A stretch of DNA of 64,000 nucleotides from an uncultured Myxococcales bacterium (GCA_937980205.1 CALJKW010000021.1:124001-188000), one strand, 5' to 3'; shown: positions 44,535 through 54,700, numbered from the stretch's first letter. Numbers and translations: made by a program. The notes: generated by a model from the letters alone, not told the origin.

Positions 44535-45356
44535 TCAGTTCACCGGCACGAAGTGGCTGACGTAGAACGCGACGTTCGTCTCCGGCTTCAGCTCCGCGGT
44601 GAGCTCGAGGCTCGTCCACCGCGAGCGGCCGTCGTTCCACGTCGCCTGGCCGGCGGCGAGGTCGGTGAGCAGCAGGTAGCCGTCGGTGCCTCCGGCGCCG
44701 CCGCCGAGGCTGCGCCACGCGGTGATCGAGAGCTTGCTGCCGGCCGGAAGGGTGAGCGGCTCCCAGGTGAGCTGCGTCGGAGTGGACAGCGCGGCGCGCG
44801 GGGCCGGCGCCGTGAGCTTCGGCAGCACCGACGGCAGCGCGAACGAGCGGCGCAGGATGACGCCGTGGCCGGTGCGAACGACCTCGACGACGAGGTGGCG
44901 GCCGGGCGCGATGGAGAGGGCGGGGTCTCCGGGCCGGGTGGTCCAGAAGTACTCCTCGCCGGGATCGGTGAGCTTGCCGACGGCGCAGCCGTTCAAGAAC
45001 AGCGAGAGCTCGGTGTGCGGCGGGTCGTTCATCGCGACGGGCTTCAGGCCGAGGCGAACGCGGCTGCCGGTGGTGAGTGAGCCGGTCAGGTCCGAGCCGG
45101 GAGCGACGAGCGAGGTCGTGCCGTAGTCGAGCGACACGCCGTGGCCGCTGATGCTCGCCGGCGCAGTCATCGCGCCGCCGGCGGTGCACGGCATCGGGGT
45201 CTCGAGCGCGGCGCCACCGCCCGAACCGCCGAAGCCCCCTGAGCCACCGCCGCCACCCGAGCCACCGCCTGCCGCTGCGCCGCCGCCGGTGCCTCCGCCG
45301 GCTGCAGGCCCACAGGCAGCGAGGCTGAGCAGGAGCGCCTTCAGGAGCTTTCGCAT
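44535..45356 (-). CDS. Lipoprotein with Gly-rich linker, unknown function
   Basis: 273-residue lipoprotein. Lipobox LSLAAC (Cys at about residue 14), then about 40 residues of almost pure Gly/Ala/Ser, then a beta-rich domain of about 215 residues. The domain has one Cys pair (PMPCTAGG, LNGCAVG) and VAFYVSHFVP at the end. No family recognised. Start ATG 45356. Gly-rich tethers like this are common on myxobacterial surface proteins. Divergent from the fibronectin-III lipoprotein gene. Confidence 0.7.
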   Translation of the reverse strand: MRKLLKALLLSLAACGPAAGGGTGGGAAAGGGSGGGGGSGGFGGSGGGAALETPMPCTAGGAMTAPASISGHGVSLDYGTTSLVAPGSDLTGSLTTGSRVRLGLKPVAMNDPPHTELSLFLNGCAVGKLTDPGEEYFWTTRPGDPALSIAPGRHLVVEVVRTGHGVILRRSFALPSVLPKLTAPAPRAALSTPTQLTWEPLTLPAGSKLSITAWRSLGGGAGGTDGYLLLTDLAAGQATWNDGRSRWTSLELTAELKPETNVAFYVSHFVPVN

Positions 45357-45414
45357 GCGGCGCTCTTTAAGGCGGCGCGAACGTAAAGAGAAGCTGTCCT
45401 TCGTTTGCGCGGCT

Positions 45415-45431
45415 GTAAAGGGAACTTTTAC
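45415..45431. promoter_or_regulatory. GTAAA-N7-TTTAC inverted repeat in a divergent promoter region
   Basis: GTAAAGGGAACTTTTAC lies about midway between the divergent starts 45356 and 45555, in an AT-richer patch. It contains GGAACTT, the -35 sequence favoured by many ECF sigma factors, but no clear -10 follows at the usual distance. Candidate operator or promoter for the copper-island lipoproteins. Confidence 0.4.
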
Positions 45432-45554
45432 GGACGCCCGCCAAGGCCCCGAGATCTGCGCTGAAGCACTCCACCGCGATTCCGGGAAACTCAGGCGCGG
45501 GTCGGGGGTGCTCTCGGCGCCGTTTCCTGCGAGGCACGAACGATGGGAGAGAGA

Positions 45555-46586
45555 ATGTCTCAGCCGAATTTCCGCCGAGGGTTGCTTGGCCTGGGGTTGA
45601 TCGCGGGGTGCGTCGGCGCGATGGACCCCGGTGCGGAGGGGCCGACGAACCTGACTGCGGGCCCAATGGGCGGCGGGGTGCACCTGACGTGGAAGGACAA
45701 CTCGACCGGGGAGGACGAGTTCGAGATCGAGCGGAAGATCGGCGCTGCGCCCGGCTTCGCGCGGCTGGCCGCGGTCCCGTTCGACACGGTCTCGTACCAC
45801 GACGCCGACGTCAGCTCGGGCACGTCGTACACGTACCGCGTGAGGGCCAAGGTCGGCTCCGGGTTCTCGTCGTACTCGAACGAGGCGACGGCGGTTGCTG
45901 GCGGGTCGACCGGCACGGGCGGGGGCTCGGCGGGGACCGGCGGTGGTTCAGCGGGAGCTGGCGGCGGGTCTGCCGGAGCCGGCGGAGCCGGTGGAAGTGG
46001 CGGCTCGGCGGGCACCGGTGGCGGTTCCGGCGGCGCGGCGGGGACGGGCGGCGGCGCCGGCGGTTCGACCGGGACGGGCGGTGGGACCGCGACGGTCGTG
46101 TCGTTCAGGAACGACGTGATGCCCGCGCTGCTCGCGACGTGCGGAGGCAACGCCGGCGGCTGTCACCCGGCCGCACAGGCGACGGGCCGCACGATGGCGC
46201 AGTTCGGCCCGTGCCGGGTCATCTGGTTCGCGTCAGTCGATGCGCCGCTGGGTGCGTACTCGGATTACCCGAACAACACCGTGGCGACGGGCTGCCCCAA
46301 CCTGACCTTCTACGAGCGCCTGCTGCAGCAGCACAGCATGCTCTGCGATGGAGCGACGTGGCAGGCGCGCGCGAAGTACGTGGTGCCGGGGAACCTGCAG
46401 GCCAGCCTGCTCTGGCAGGTCATCAACGGTGACGCCACGTTCGGCGGCAAGTGCACCATCAACGGCATGGGCGTGGGGCGCATGCCGAGGGTCGACGCGA
46501 TGATCAACCCGGGCGGACGGGCGCTGACGCCCGCGGAGATCACGAGCATCCAGAACTGGATCCTCCAGGGGGCTCTGAACAACTGA
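45555..46586 (+). CDS. Lipoprotein with fibronectin-III domain and Cys-rich C-terminal domain
   Basis: 343-residue lipoprotein. Lipobox LIAGC (Cys near residue 19) and a fibronectin type III domain (about residues 30-115: GVHLTWKDNSTGEDEFEIER, ending YRVRAKVGSGF). A Gly/Ser/Ala/Thr linker of about 65 residues follows. The C-terminal domain of about 155 residues has five or more Cys and a C-x6-CH segment (TCGGNAGGCHPA), resembling a degenerate cytochrome-c-type module. Strong purine-rich ribosome site before ATG 45555. The multicopper oxidase follows after four bases, so the two probably work together in the periplasm or outer membrane. Confidence 0.7.
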   Translation: MSQPNFRRGLLGLGLIAGCVGAMDPGAEGPTNLTAGPMGGGVHLTWKDNSTGEDEFEIERKIGAAPGFARLAAVPFDTVSYHDADVSSGTSYTYRVRAKVGSGFSSYSNEATAVAGGSTGTGGGSAGTGGGSAGAGGGSAGAGGAGGSGGSAGTGGGSGGAAGTGGGAGGSTGTGGGTATVVSFRNDVMPALLATCGGNAGGCHPAAQATGRTMAQFGPCRVIWFASVDAPLGAYSDYPNNTVATGCPNLTFYERLLQQHSMLCDGATWQARAKYVVPGNLQASLLWQVINGDATFGGKCTINGMGVGRMPRVDAMINPGGRALTPAEITSIQNWILQGALNN

Positions 46587-46590
46587 CGCC

Positions 46591-48006
46591 ATGAGGACGC
46601 TCGTCTACGTCGCGCTGGGAGCGGTCCTGGGCTGCGGGGGCGCCGACGCGTCGACGTTGGGGCTGCCGGAGCTGTTCGACCCGCCGGTGCTCACCGATCT
46701 CAACCCCGACCCGGACATCGTCGAGGTTCGGCTGGTCGCGGGCGTCTCGACGACCGAGTACCTCGCCGGAAAGCAGACCGAGGTCTGGGCGTACCGGGAC
46801 GGAGCGCTCGCGGACGGTCGAGCGACCGTGCCCGGCCCGATGCTGAAGGCGAAGCTCGGCGACCAGGTGATCGTGCACTTCACGAACGAGCTGCCCGACA
46901 TGGAGACGACGGTGCACTGGCACGGCCTGCGGCTGCCGGCGCAGTTCGACGGGGCGCCGTCGTTTCAGATGCCGGCGATTCGGGCCCGCGGCGAGTTCGA
47001 GTACCGGTTCGAGGCGCGCGACGCGAGCACGTTCTGGTACCACCCGCACGCGCGCGCCAACGAGCAGATCGAGCGCGGCTTGTACGGGGCGATGCTGGTC
47101 GAGGGCGGCGTGGTGCCCGACGTCGCGGCAGATCGCTACCTCATGCTCGACGACGTGAAGATCGACTCCGACGGGGCCTTGAATCGGGAGACGACGGAGC
47201 TCGACCGGATGATGGGCCGCCAGGGAAACGTGCTGCTGGTGAACGGCCGGCGCGCGCCGGTGCACCTGCGCGCGGCGGCCGGGTCGCGGGAGCGCTGGCG
47301 CATCGTCAACGCCGCCAACGGCAGGTACTTCAACCTGCAGATCCCCGGGGCCGAGCTGTTGGTCATCGCCTCCGACGGCGGGCTGCTGCCGGAGCCGTAC
47401 AGCACGCGGACGCTGCTGGTGACTCCGGGCGAGCGGTACGACGTGCTCGTCACGTTCGACGAGCGCGCGGGCGCGAGCCCGGTGCTGCAGACGACCCACT
47501 ACGACCGCGGGCACGAGCTGCCGGATCAGGGACCGCTGGACCTGTTGAAGATCAGCCTGGGGCCCGCGGAACAGGCGCCGCAGCCGCTGCCGGCGTCGTG
47601 GCCGGCGCTGCCGCGCCTCGAGGTCAGCGACACGACGGCGGTCCGCCGCTTCGTCCTCGACGAGTACGCGCGGCCGGGCTTCCCGGTGGTCTTCACCATC
47701 AACGGCGAGCGCTGGCCGGACAATCAGCACGTCCACGTGAAGCAGGGCGTCACCGAGATCTGGGACGTGCGCAACGCAGCGGCGATGGATCACCCGTTCC
47801 ATCTGCACGGCATGTTCTTCCAGGTGCTGGGCGACGACGGCCAGCCGCGCGCGCGGGACGGCTGGAAGGACACCGTCAACATCCCCCAGCGAGGGTCCGT
47901 GCGCTTCGCGGTTCGCTACGAGCCGCTCGGCATGTGGATGTTCCACTGCCACATTCTCGAGCACGCAGAGCTGGGCATGATGGGCGAGCTGATGGTGATG
48001 CCCTGA
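46591..48006 (+). CDS. Multicopper oxidase, lipoprotein (third copy)
   Basis: 471-residue multicopper oxidase with lipobox AVLGC (Cys at about residue 15). Copper motifs HWHGLRLPA, YHPHARAN, HPFHLHGMFF and HCHILEHAELGMM are complete. Closely related to the copy at 49665: shared SRERWRxxNAANGRYFNL, ASDGGLLPEPY-type segments and the same C-terminus MGELMVMP. Directly follows the fibronectin-III lipoprotein. Periplasmic copper oxidation or a laccase-like role. Confidence 0.92.
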   Translation: MRTLVYVALGAVLGCGGADASTLGLPELFDPPVLTDLNPDPDIVEVRLVAGVSTTEYLAGKQTEVWAYRDGALADGRATVPGPMLKAKLGDQVIVHFTNELPDMETTVHWHGLRLPAQFDGAPSFQMPAIRARGEFEYRFEARDASTFWYHPHARANEQIERGLYGAMLVEGGVVPDVAADRYLMLDDVKIDSDGALNRETTELDRMMGRQGNVLLVNGRRAPVHLRAAAGSRERWRIVNAANGRYFNLQIPGAELLVIASDGGLLPEPYSTRTLLVTPGERYDVLVTFDERAGASPVLQTTHYDRGHELPDQGPLDLLKISLGPAEQAPQPLPASWPALPRLEVSDTTAVRRFVLDEYARPGFPVVFTINGERWPDNQHVHVKQGVTEIWDVRNAAAMDHPFHLHGMFFQVLGDDGQPRARDGWKDTVNIPQRGSVRFAVRYEPLGMWMFHCHILEHAELGMMGELMVMP

Positions 48007-48034
48007 GCCTTTGCGAGCTGCCGAAGGCGGCCCG

Positions 48035-49495
48035 TCAGCGCTTGTAGGTCCAGTGCCAGAACTCGCCGGCGACGTCGTTGACGAAGCCGAAGCGGCCGGC
48101 GTTCGCGCGCAGCCAGTTGAAGGCGCGCGTGCCGAACCCTCCGACGCCGCCGATGTCCATCGACAAGCCCTGCTGGTGGTTCGAGAACCCCGGACGCGCG
48201 ACGCGGTTCGGGTCCATGCCGAACTGCACCCACAGGCGCTGCTGCTCGGCCATGGTGCGGAAGCCGCTCGTGCTGCTGAGCGGGATGCCGGCGCGCTTCG
48301 CCGCCGCGATCATCTTCTTGTAGGCGATGGCCGCGTTCTTCTGCAGGTACTCGCCGTTGCCGACCGGGTAGACCGTCGTGGTGAACGCAGAGCCGTTCCT
48401 GAACGCGGTGACCCGCTTGCCCTTGCCGAGCGCGTTCGCGGCGACCCGCCGCATCTTCTTCAGGTCGCCCGTCGAGACCTCGCCGTTGCGCTTCAGCTTG
48501 TGCTTCTTCTCGAACGCACGAACCGCGCGGGCCGTGGATTGATCGAACAGGCCGTCGACCTTCACCTTCTTGTAGCCGAGCTTCCGCAGAAGCTTCTCGG
48601 TGTTCCTGACCGCAGCGCTGCGCTCGTGAAGCTCCTGCGCCGGGCTGGTGCCGGTCTTGGCGAGGATGAGCGACTGCCGCAGCTCCTTCCACGTGCGCGG
48701 AGTCACGCGGCCGGTCGGCTCGAGGCCCGCCTTGCGCTGGAAGGCCTTCAGCGCGCCGACGGTGCGCTCGTCCATGACGCCGTCGGTGCGCGAAGGATCG
48801 AAGCCCGCCTTCTTCAGGCGCAGCTGGACGTTCTTCACCGCGCGGCCCTTTGCGCCTTCGCCCAGACCGACGGTGCCGTCGGCGTTCTGGCGCTCGGCCG
48901 CTTTCGCGGTGAGTGCGTCGAGCCGGCGGTGCTGCTTGATGTCCTTCGTGGTGCGAGCGCGATACGGCGCATGGGCGAACGCGCGGACCTCTTTTTTGAG
49001 CGCGTCGTACGCGCGCTCGCCGAGCAGGCCCGACTCGCCGAGGTTGCCCTGATCCTTCTTGAACGCGCGCAGTGCTTCGTTCGTCCGAGCATCGAACGTT
49101 CCGTCGACGGGCCCCGTCGAGTAGCCGAGCGTGCGGAGCCGTTTCTCGGCTTCGAGGATCTTCGCGTCGTGCTGCCCGTTGCTGAAGACGTCCTTGCCGT
49201 GGAAGTCGCGCACGCGGCTCTGCACCGTCTTGAGGTGCGCGAACGTCCGCGCGTCGAGCTGGCCCGTCACGGGAATGCCGCGTGCCGCCTGGAATTGCTC
49301 GAGCGCGTTCGCGGTATTGGCGGTGAAACTGGCGTCGCGGGTGCCCGGCTTGAAGCCGGCGATCTCGAGCATGCGCTCGACCCACTTCACCGAGCCGTCC
49401 TGCGTGCCCTCGGCGAAGACGACGTCGTTGTTCAGTGCGGCCTGGATGGCCTTGTTGCCGGTGCGGTCAGCGCGCTGCAGGCTCTTGAGGGACAT
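48035..49495 (-). CDS. Peptidoglycan-binding protein with four PG repeats and VanY-like carboxypeptidase
   Basis: 486-residue cell-wall enzyme. Four PG_binding_1 repeats at about residues 35-95, 105-165, 215-280 and 290-345 (for example SFTANTANALEQFQAARGIP, TFDARTNEALRAFKKDQG). A C-terminal D-Ala-D-Ala carboxypeptidase/VanY domain follows (about 385-486: SGFRTMAEQQRLWVQFG, FSNHQQGLSMDIGG, EFWHWTYKR with zinc His/Asp/His). No signal peptide, so it could be a lysis or late-secreted enzyme. ATG 49495 is taken because upstream frame codons look non-coding. It sits between two related multicopper oxidases on the opposite strand. Confidence 0.85.
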   Translation of the reverse strand: MSLKSLQRADRTGNKAIQAALNNDVVFAEGTQDGSVKWVERMLEIAGFKPGTRDASFTANTANALEQFQAARGIPVTGQLDARTFAHLKTVQSRVRDFHGKDVFSNGQHDAKILEAEKRLRTLGYSTGPVDGTFDARTNEALRAFKKDQGNLGESGLLGERAYDALKKEVRAFAHAPYRARTTKDIKQHRRLDALTAKAAERQNADGTVGLGEGAKGRAVKNVQLRLKKAGFDPSRTDGVMDERTVGALKAFQRKAGLEPTGRVTPRTWKELRQSLILAKTGTSPAQELHERSAAVRNTEKLLRKLGYKKVKVDGLFDQSTARAVRAFEKKHKLKRNGEVSTGDLKKMRRVAANALGKGKRVTAFRNGSAFTTTVYPVGNGEYLQKNAAIAYKKMIAAAKRAGIPLSSTSGFRTMAEQQRLWVQFGMDPNRVARPGFSNHQQGLSMDIGGVGGFGTRAFNWLRANAGRFGFVNDVAGEFWHWTYKR

Positions 49496-49664
49496 GGTGC
49501 GCTGGCACTTCACCGGACGTGCCCGCCGCAACCGCTGAAGACCCCTGGTCCCCACGCTGTCGTCTGGAGTGGACGTGTCAACCGCAGACGACATGTCGGC
49601 TGGCGTTTCCCCGAGGAAACCTGTTTCGTGCTCGAGGATGTTGGTGAAGAGCCACCCCAGAGCC

Positions 49665-51044
49665 ATGAGAAACCTGCTCCCCGTCCTGTTCGTCGTCGCG
49701 TGTGGGCCTCGCGGGGCCGCCGTCGACCTGCCTTTGAGAGACGTGCCGCGCGCGACGGACGTCGACGCCGACGCGAAGACGGTCAAGGTGCGGCTCATCG
49801 CCGGTGAAGGAAAGACCGAGTACCTGGCGGGCAAGCAGGCCGACGTGTGGGCGTACCGCGACGCGATGACCGGAGCCGGCGTGATCCCCGCGCCGACCAT
49901 CGTGGCGAACGTCGGCGACACCCTCGTCGTCGAGCTCGAGAATCAGCTCACGTCGGAGACGACGATTCACTGGCACGGGCTGCGCCTGCCGAACGCGGCA
50001 GACGGCTCGAACGCGAGCCAGCAGGCGGTGGCGCCCGGGGGGAAGTACGAGTACCGGTTCGAGGCGAAGGACGTCGGCACGTTCTGGTACCACCCGCACG
50101 TCCGCGCAGACGTGCAGATCGAGAAGGGCCTCTACGGCGCGCTGATCGTGCGCGGCCCCGACGAGCCCGAGGTCGCCGCCGACCGGACGTTCATCCTCGA
50201 CGACGTGAAGCTCGAGGCCAGCGGCAAGCTCTCGGAGACGACCGATCAGCTCGACATGATGCTCGGCCGGCAGGGCAACGTGCTGCTCGTGAACGGCCAG
50301 CGCAAGGCGGGCATCGAGGTGGCGAGCGGCAGCCGCGAGCGCTGGCGCTTCATCAACGCGGCGAACGGGCGGTACTTCAACCTGTCGCTGGCCGGCCACT
50401 CGTTCCTGGTGATCGCGTGGGACGGCGGCCTGCTGCCCGAGCCGTACCGGGTGGAGACGCTGCTGATCGCTCCGGGCGAGCGCTACGAGCTGCTCGTCGA
50501 CTTCGATCAGAAGGAGGGCGGCTGGCTCCAGACGAGCCACTACGACCGCGGGCACGACATTCCGGATCCGGGGCCGCAGGACGTGCTGCAGGTCGCCTAC
50601 GGGCCGGCGACGAAGGCCGCGGGGGCGCTGCCGGGGAAGTGGCGCGACCTCACGCCGACGCCGGTTCCGGCCGGCACGCCGCTGAAGACCTTCACGCTCA
50701 CCGAGCTCGACATGCCCGACGGGCCGAAGTTCTTCATCAACGACCGCGCGTGGCCGCTGCCCGAGCCGGTGATGGTGAAGCAGGGCGACCTGGAGCTCTG
50801 GGAGATCGAGAACAAGTCCGAGATGGACCACCCGTTCCACCTGCACGGCATGTTCTTCGAGGTGCAGTCGCTCGACGGGCAGCCGCCCGCGCACTTCGGC
50901 TGGAAGGACACCGTCAACGTGCCGAAGGAGTCGAAGCTGCGCTTCGCCGTCCGCTACGACGGGCTGGGGATGTGGATGTACCACTGCCACATCCTCGAGC
51001 ACGCCGAGCGCGGGATGATGGGCGAGCTGATGGTGATGCCCTAG
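49665..51044 (+). CDS. Multicopper oxidase, lipoprotein (fourth copy)
   Basis: 459-residue multicopper oxidase with lipobox FVVAC (Cys at about residue 13). Motifs HWHGLRLPN, YHPHVRAD, HPFHLHGMFF and HCHILEHAERGMM are complete. Near-paralogue of the gene at 46591, probably from a local duplication. ATG 49665 has a weak ribosome site. Its stop lies directly against the stop of the convergent fibronectin-III lipoprotein (no bases between). Confidence 0.92.
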   Translation: MRNLLPVLFVVACGPRGAAVDLPLRDVPRATDVDADAKTVKVRLIAGEGKTEYLAGKQADVWAYRDAMTGAGVIPAPTIVANVGDTLVVELENQLTSETTIHWHGLRLPNAADGSNASQQAVAPGGKYEYRFEAKDVGTFWYHPHVRADVQIEKGLYGALIVRGPDEPEVAADRTFILDDVKLEASGKLSETTDQLDMMLGRQGNVLLVNGQRKAGIEVASGSRERWRFINAANGRYFNLSLAGHSFLVIAWDGGLLPEPYRVETLLIAPGERYELLVDFDQKEGGWLQTSHYDRGHDIPDPGPQDVLQVAYGPATKAAGALPGKWRDLTPTPVPAGTPLKTFTLTELDMPDGPKFFINDRAWPLPEPVMVKQGDLELWEIENKSEMDHPFHLHGMFFEVQSLDGQPPAHFGWKDTVNVPKESKLRFAVRYDGLGMWMYHCHILEHAERGMMGELMVMP

Positions 51045-51380
51045 TCAGGGCGCGTTGAACGTGACTTCGTTCGACGCGCTGCCGGCGGAGTGGCCACCGG
51101 CGCCCATCGCCATCACGCGGTACACGTAGGCGGTGCCGGAGGTGACCGGCGCGTCGTGGTACTGCGTCGTGTCGAACGGCACGGTGCCGACGGTCGCGAA
51201 GGCGCCGGTGCCGGTCTTGCGCTCGATCATGAACTGCGTCTCGTTGGTGGAGTTGTCCTTCCACGTCAGGTGAGCGCCGCCCGAGGCGGGCTCGGCCTTC
51301 AGGTCGGAGGGCGCTGCGGGGCCGCTCATGCCGCCGCAGGCGGTGAGGGTTGCTGCGAGGACGAGGAGTGTGCGGGTCAT
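51045..51380 (-). CDS. Small fibronectin-III lipoprotein
   Basis: 111-residue lipoprotein. Lipobox ATLTAC (Cys at about residue 15) and a single fibronectin-III domain (about residues 22-108). Clearly related to the domain of the protein at 45555 (shared LTWKDNST, ERK, VPFDT, YHDA, SGTxYxYRV, SNE). ATG 51380. Lies 54 bases downstream of the cupredoxin gene on the same strand, so is probably the last gene of the second Cus operon. Confidence 0.75.
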   Translation of the reverse strand: MTRTLLVLAATLTACGGMSGPAAPSDLKAEPASGGAHLTWKDNSTNETQFMIERKTGTGAFATVGTVPFDTTQYHDAPVTSGTAYVYRVMAMGAGGHSAGSASNEVTFNAP

Positions 51381-51434
51381 GCCCGCTGTAGGCCGTACAC
51401 GGGGCGTGCGTGACACCCCACCGGCTCCGTGGCG

Positions 51435-51782
51435 TCACTCGACGACGACGGCGCCCTGGTACATCGCCATCCCGCAGGTGAAGGCGAGCTCGCCCTTGAC
51501 CGGCACGGTGACGTCGACCGGCACGGGGGTGTCGAGCGGCAGGTCCCTGCGGACGTCGAGCGCGGGGACGACGAGCTGCTGCCCGCAGCCGTCGTCCGAC
51601 TTCCGGGTGAAGACGAGGCGGACCTTCTCTCCGGGCTTCGCGTTCACGCGGGCCGGCGTGTAGCCCGAGGCGTCGACGCTGATGTGAACGGTCTTCGCGC
51701 CGTCAGCGGGCGGGGCAGAGGGCTTGTTGCAGGCCGTGAATCCCAAGGTGATCGCCAAAGCTGCAGACTTCCAGTTCGTCAT
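51435..51782 (-). CDS. Cupredoxin-domain lipoprotein
   Basis: 115-residue lipoprotein (lipobox GFTAC, Cys at about residue 18) with a type-I-like cupredoxin domain: YTPARVNAKPGEKVRLVFTR, DDGCGQQLVVPAL, AFTCGMAMYQGAVVV. The pair of Cys with the C-terminal CGM-x-M-Y matches small periplasmic copper-binding cupredoxins often coded with Cus pumps. ATG 51782 overlaps the RND stop (ATGA), so it belongs to the second Cus operon. Probably shuttles periplasmic Cu. Confidence 0.82.
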   Translation of the reverse strand: MTNWKSAALAITLGFTACNKPSAPPADGAKTVHISVDASGYTPARVNAKPGEKVRLVFTRKSDDGCGQQLVVPALDVRRDLPLDTPVPVDVTVPVKGELAFTCGMAMYQGAVVVE

Positions 51783-54700
51783 GCCGTCGTCTCCGTCTCT
51801 CGTGTTTCAACCACCCAGCGCTCGTGGGCTTCCAGCCACCGCGCGGCGCGGCGGCGCGCCCAGACATAGGCGAGCACCCCGGCCGCGAGGGCGAAGAGGC
51901 CCGCGGCGAGGCAGGCCCTCCACAGCGCGTCGTCGCTCGCGTGGAGCGCGGCCGCCACCGCGGCGAGCAGCAGGACGCCCGCGGCGCGCGGCAGCCAGAG
52001 CATGCGGGCGAGCTGGCCGGCGAGCTCGCCCGAGGCGGCGCGCAGCTTGCGGGCGAACAGCTCTTCGTTGCGCCAGTACGTGTAGATGACGGGGATGATC
52101 TCGAGCGTGAGGAACGCGCTCGTGAGCAGGCCGCCGACCATCGGCGCGGCGATGCGCTTCATCACGTCGGCGCCGGAGCCTTCGCTCCACAAGATGGGCA
52201 CGAGCCCGACGAGCATGGTGCCGACCGTCATCAGCTTCGGGCGCACGCGCTGGACCGTGCCCTCGGCGTGGGCGGCGATGATGTCCTCGAGCGTGTTGAT
52301 CTGCCCGGCCTTCAGGCGGCGCTCGTACGCGTGATCGATGTAGACGATCATCACCACGCCGGTCTGCGCGGCGAGCCCGACCAGCGCGATGACGCCGACC
52401 CAGACGGCCGTCGACAGGTGGTAGTCGAGCAGGAACATCAGCCACACGCTGCCCACCAGGGCGAACGGCAGCGAGAGCAGCACGATCAGCACCTCGGTGA
52501 AGTTCTTGAACTGGAAGTAGAGCAAGAGCACGACCAGCAGCAGCGCGACGGGGACGAGCCACTTCATGCGCTGCTCCATCTCCTTGAGCAGCTCGTACTG
52601 GCCCGTCCACCGGACGCGGCCGCCTTCGGGCAGCCTCACCTCGCCGCGCGCGACGGCCGCGTCGACGGCGGCCCTGGCGTCGCCGACGTAGGTGCCGAGG
52701 TCCACGCCGTCGTCGACGTCGACGTAGACGTACCCGACCAGCAGGCCGGACTCGTCCTTCACCATCGGGGGGCCCGACGTCACCTGCACGCGGGCGACGT
52801 CGCCGAGCCGCACGTGCGAGACGCGCTCGCCGCCGCCGGGCAGCGGGATCAGCGCGTCGCTCAGCGCCTCGGGGCTCGAGCGGAAGTCGGCGGCGTAGCG
52901 AACGTTGACGGGGTACCGCGCGCGGCCGTCCACGGTGACGGTGACCGCCTCGCCGCCGAACGCCGTCTCGACGACGCGGTTGACGTCCTCGACGCCGAGC
53001 CCGAAGCGCGCGAGGGCGTCGCGCTGGGGGACGACGTCGACGTAGGCGCCGCCCTGCTGGCGCTCGAAGAGGACGCTGCGGGTTCCGGGCAGCGCGCTCA
53101 CCAGCCGCTCGACGGCGACGCCCGCCTGCTCGATGGGGGCGAGCTCGCGGCCGTACACCTTGATGCCCACCGGCGTGCGGATGCCGGTGGTCAGCATGTC
53201 GACGCGGTTGCGGATGGGCTGGGTGAACGCGTTCGTCCAGCCGGGGAAGCGCAGCTTCCGGTTCATCTCGTCGACGAGCTCCTCGCGCGTCAGGGTCCGG
53301 AACTCGGGCCAGAGCCAGGTCAGCGGCCCGCGCGCCCAGCCCGGCGTCCAGCCGTGGTACCAGCGCCGCTGGTAGACGGTGCGCCACTGGGCGCGCGGCT
53401 TGAGCTGCACGACGGTCTCGGCCATCGACAGCGGCGCCGGATCGGTCGGAGAGTCGGCGCGGCCGACCTTGCCGAGCACGAGCTCGACCTCGGGAAAGCC
53501 CTTCAGCGCCGCGTCCTGAATCGCGAGCTGCCGCCGCGCCTCTTCGATGGAGATGCCGGGGAAGGTCGTCGGCATGTAGAGCAGGTCGCCCTCGTCGAGC
53601 GGCGGCATGAACTCGCTGCCGAGCCGCGGCACGAGCGGCACGGCGGACAGCACCGCGAGCAGCCCGATGAGCACGGTCGTGCCGGGGTTGTGCAGCGCGA
53701 CGTGAACGAACGGCTCGTACAGCCGGCGGATGAAGCGCGACACGGGGTGGCGAGCCTCGGTGGGGATCTTGCCCTTGAGCAGCCAGTCGCGCAGCGCCGG
53801 CGCGACGGTGATCGACAGCAGCGCCGCCGAGAGCATCACCGCGGTCTTGGTGAACGCGAGCGGCTTGAACAGCCGCCCCGCCTGGCCGTTGAGGCCGAAC
53901 ACGGGCAGGAACGAGACGGCGATGATGAGCAGCGAGAAGAAGATCGCCGGCGTCACCTCTCGGGCCGCGGTGGCGAGCAGCTTGCGGCGCGCGTCGGCGT
54001 CGAGGTTCGGCGGGGCGTGCTCGAGCGCCTTGTGGGCGGCCTCGACCATCACGATCTCGGCGTCGACCGTCGCGCCGATGGCGATCGCGATGCCGCCGAG
54101 CGACATGATGGTCGCCGGAATGCCGAGCAGGGCCATCGGGATGAACGAGGCGACGACCGCGAGCGGCAGCGAGATCGCGGGCAGCAGCGCCGAGCGGGGG
54201 TGCAGCAGGAACAGCAGGATGACGAGCGCGACGACGATCATCTCCTCGAGCAGCGCCGCCTTCAGCGTGTCGATCGCGCGCTCGATGAGGCCCGCGCGGC
54301 TGTAGGCCATCTTCAGCTCGACGCCCTCGGGCAGGGTCCGGCGGATCTCGTCGAGCCGCGCCTCGACGCGGCGGATGACGTCGAGCGCGTTCTCTCCGTA
54401 GCGCATCACCACGATGCCCGAGACGACATCGCCCTCACCGTTCCAGTCCGCCGCGCCGCGGCGGATGTCGCCGCCGATGGTGACCGAGCCGACGTCGCGC
54501 ACCAGCACCGGCGAGCTGCCGCTCGCGCGAATCACCGCCTGCTCGAGATCGGCCGCGCCCTTCACGTAGCCCCGCCCGCGAACGAAGTACTCGCGCTCGG
54601 ACATCTCGATGACGCGCCCGCCCACCTCGCTGTTGGACTTGCGCAGCGCATCGGCCACCTCGCCGAGCGAGATGCCGCGGGCGCGCAGGCGGGCGGGGTC

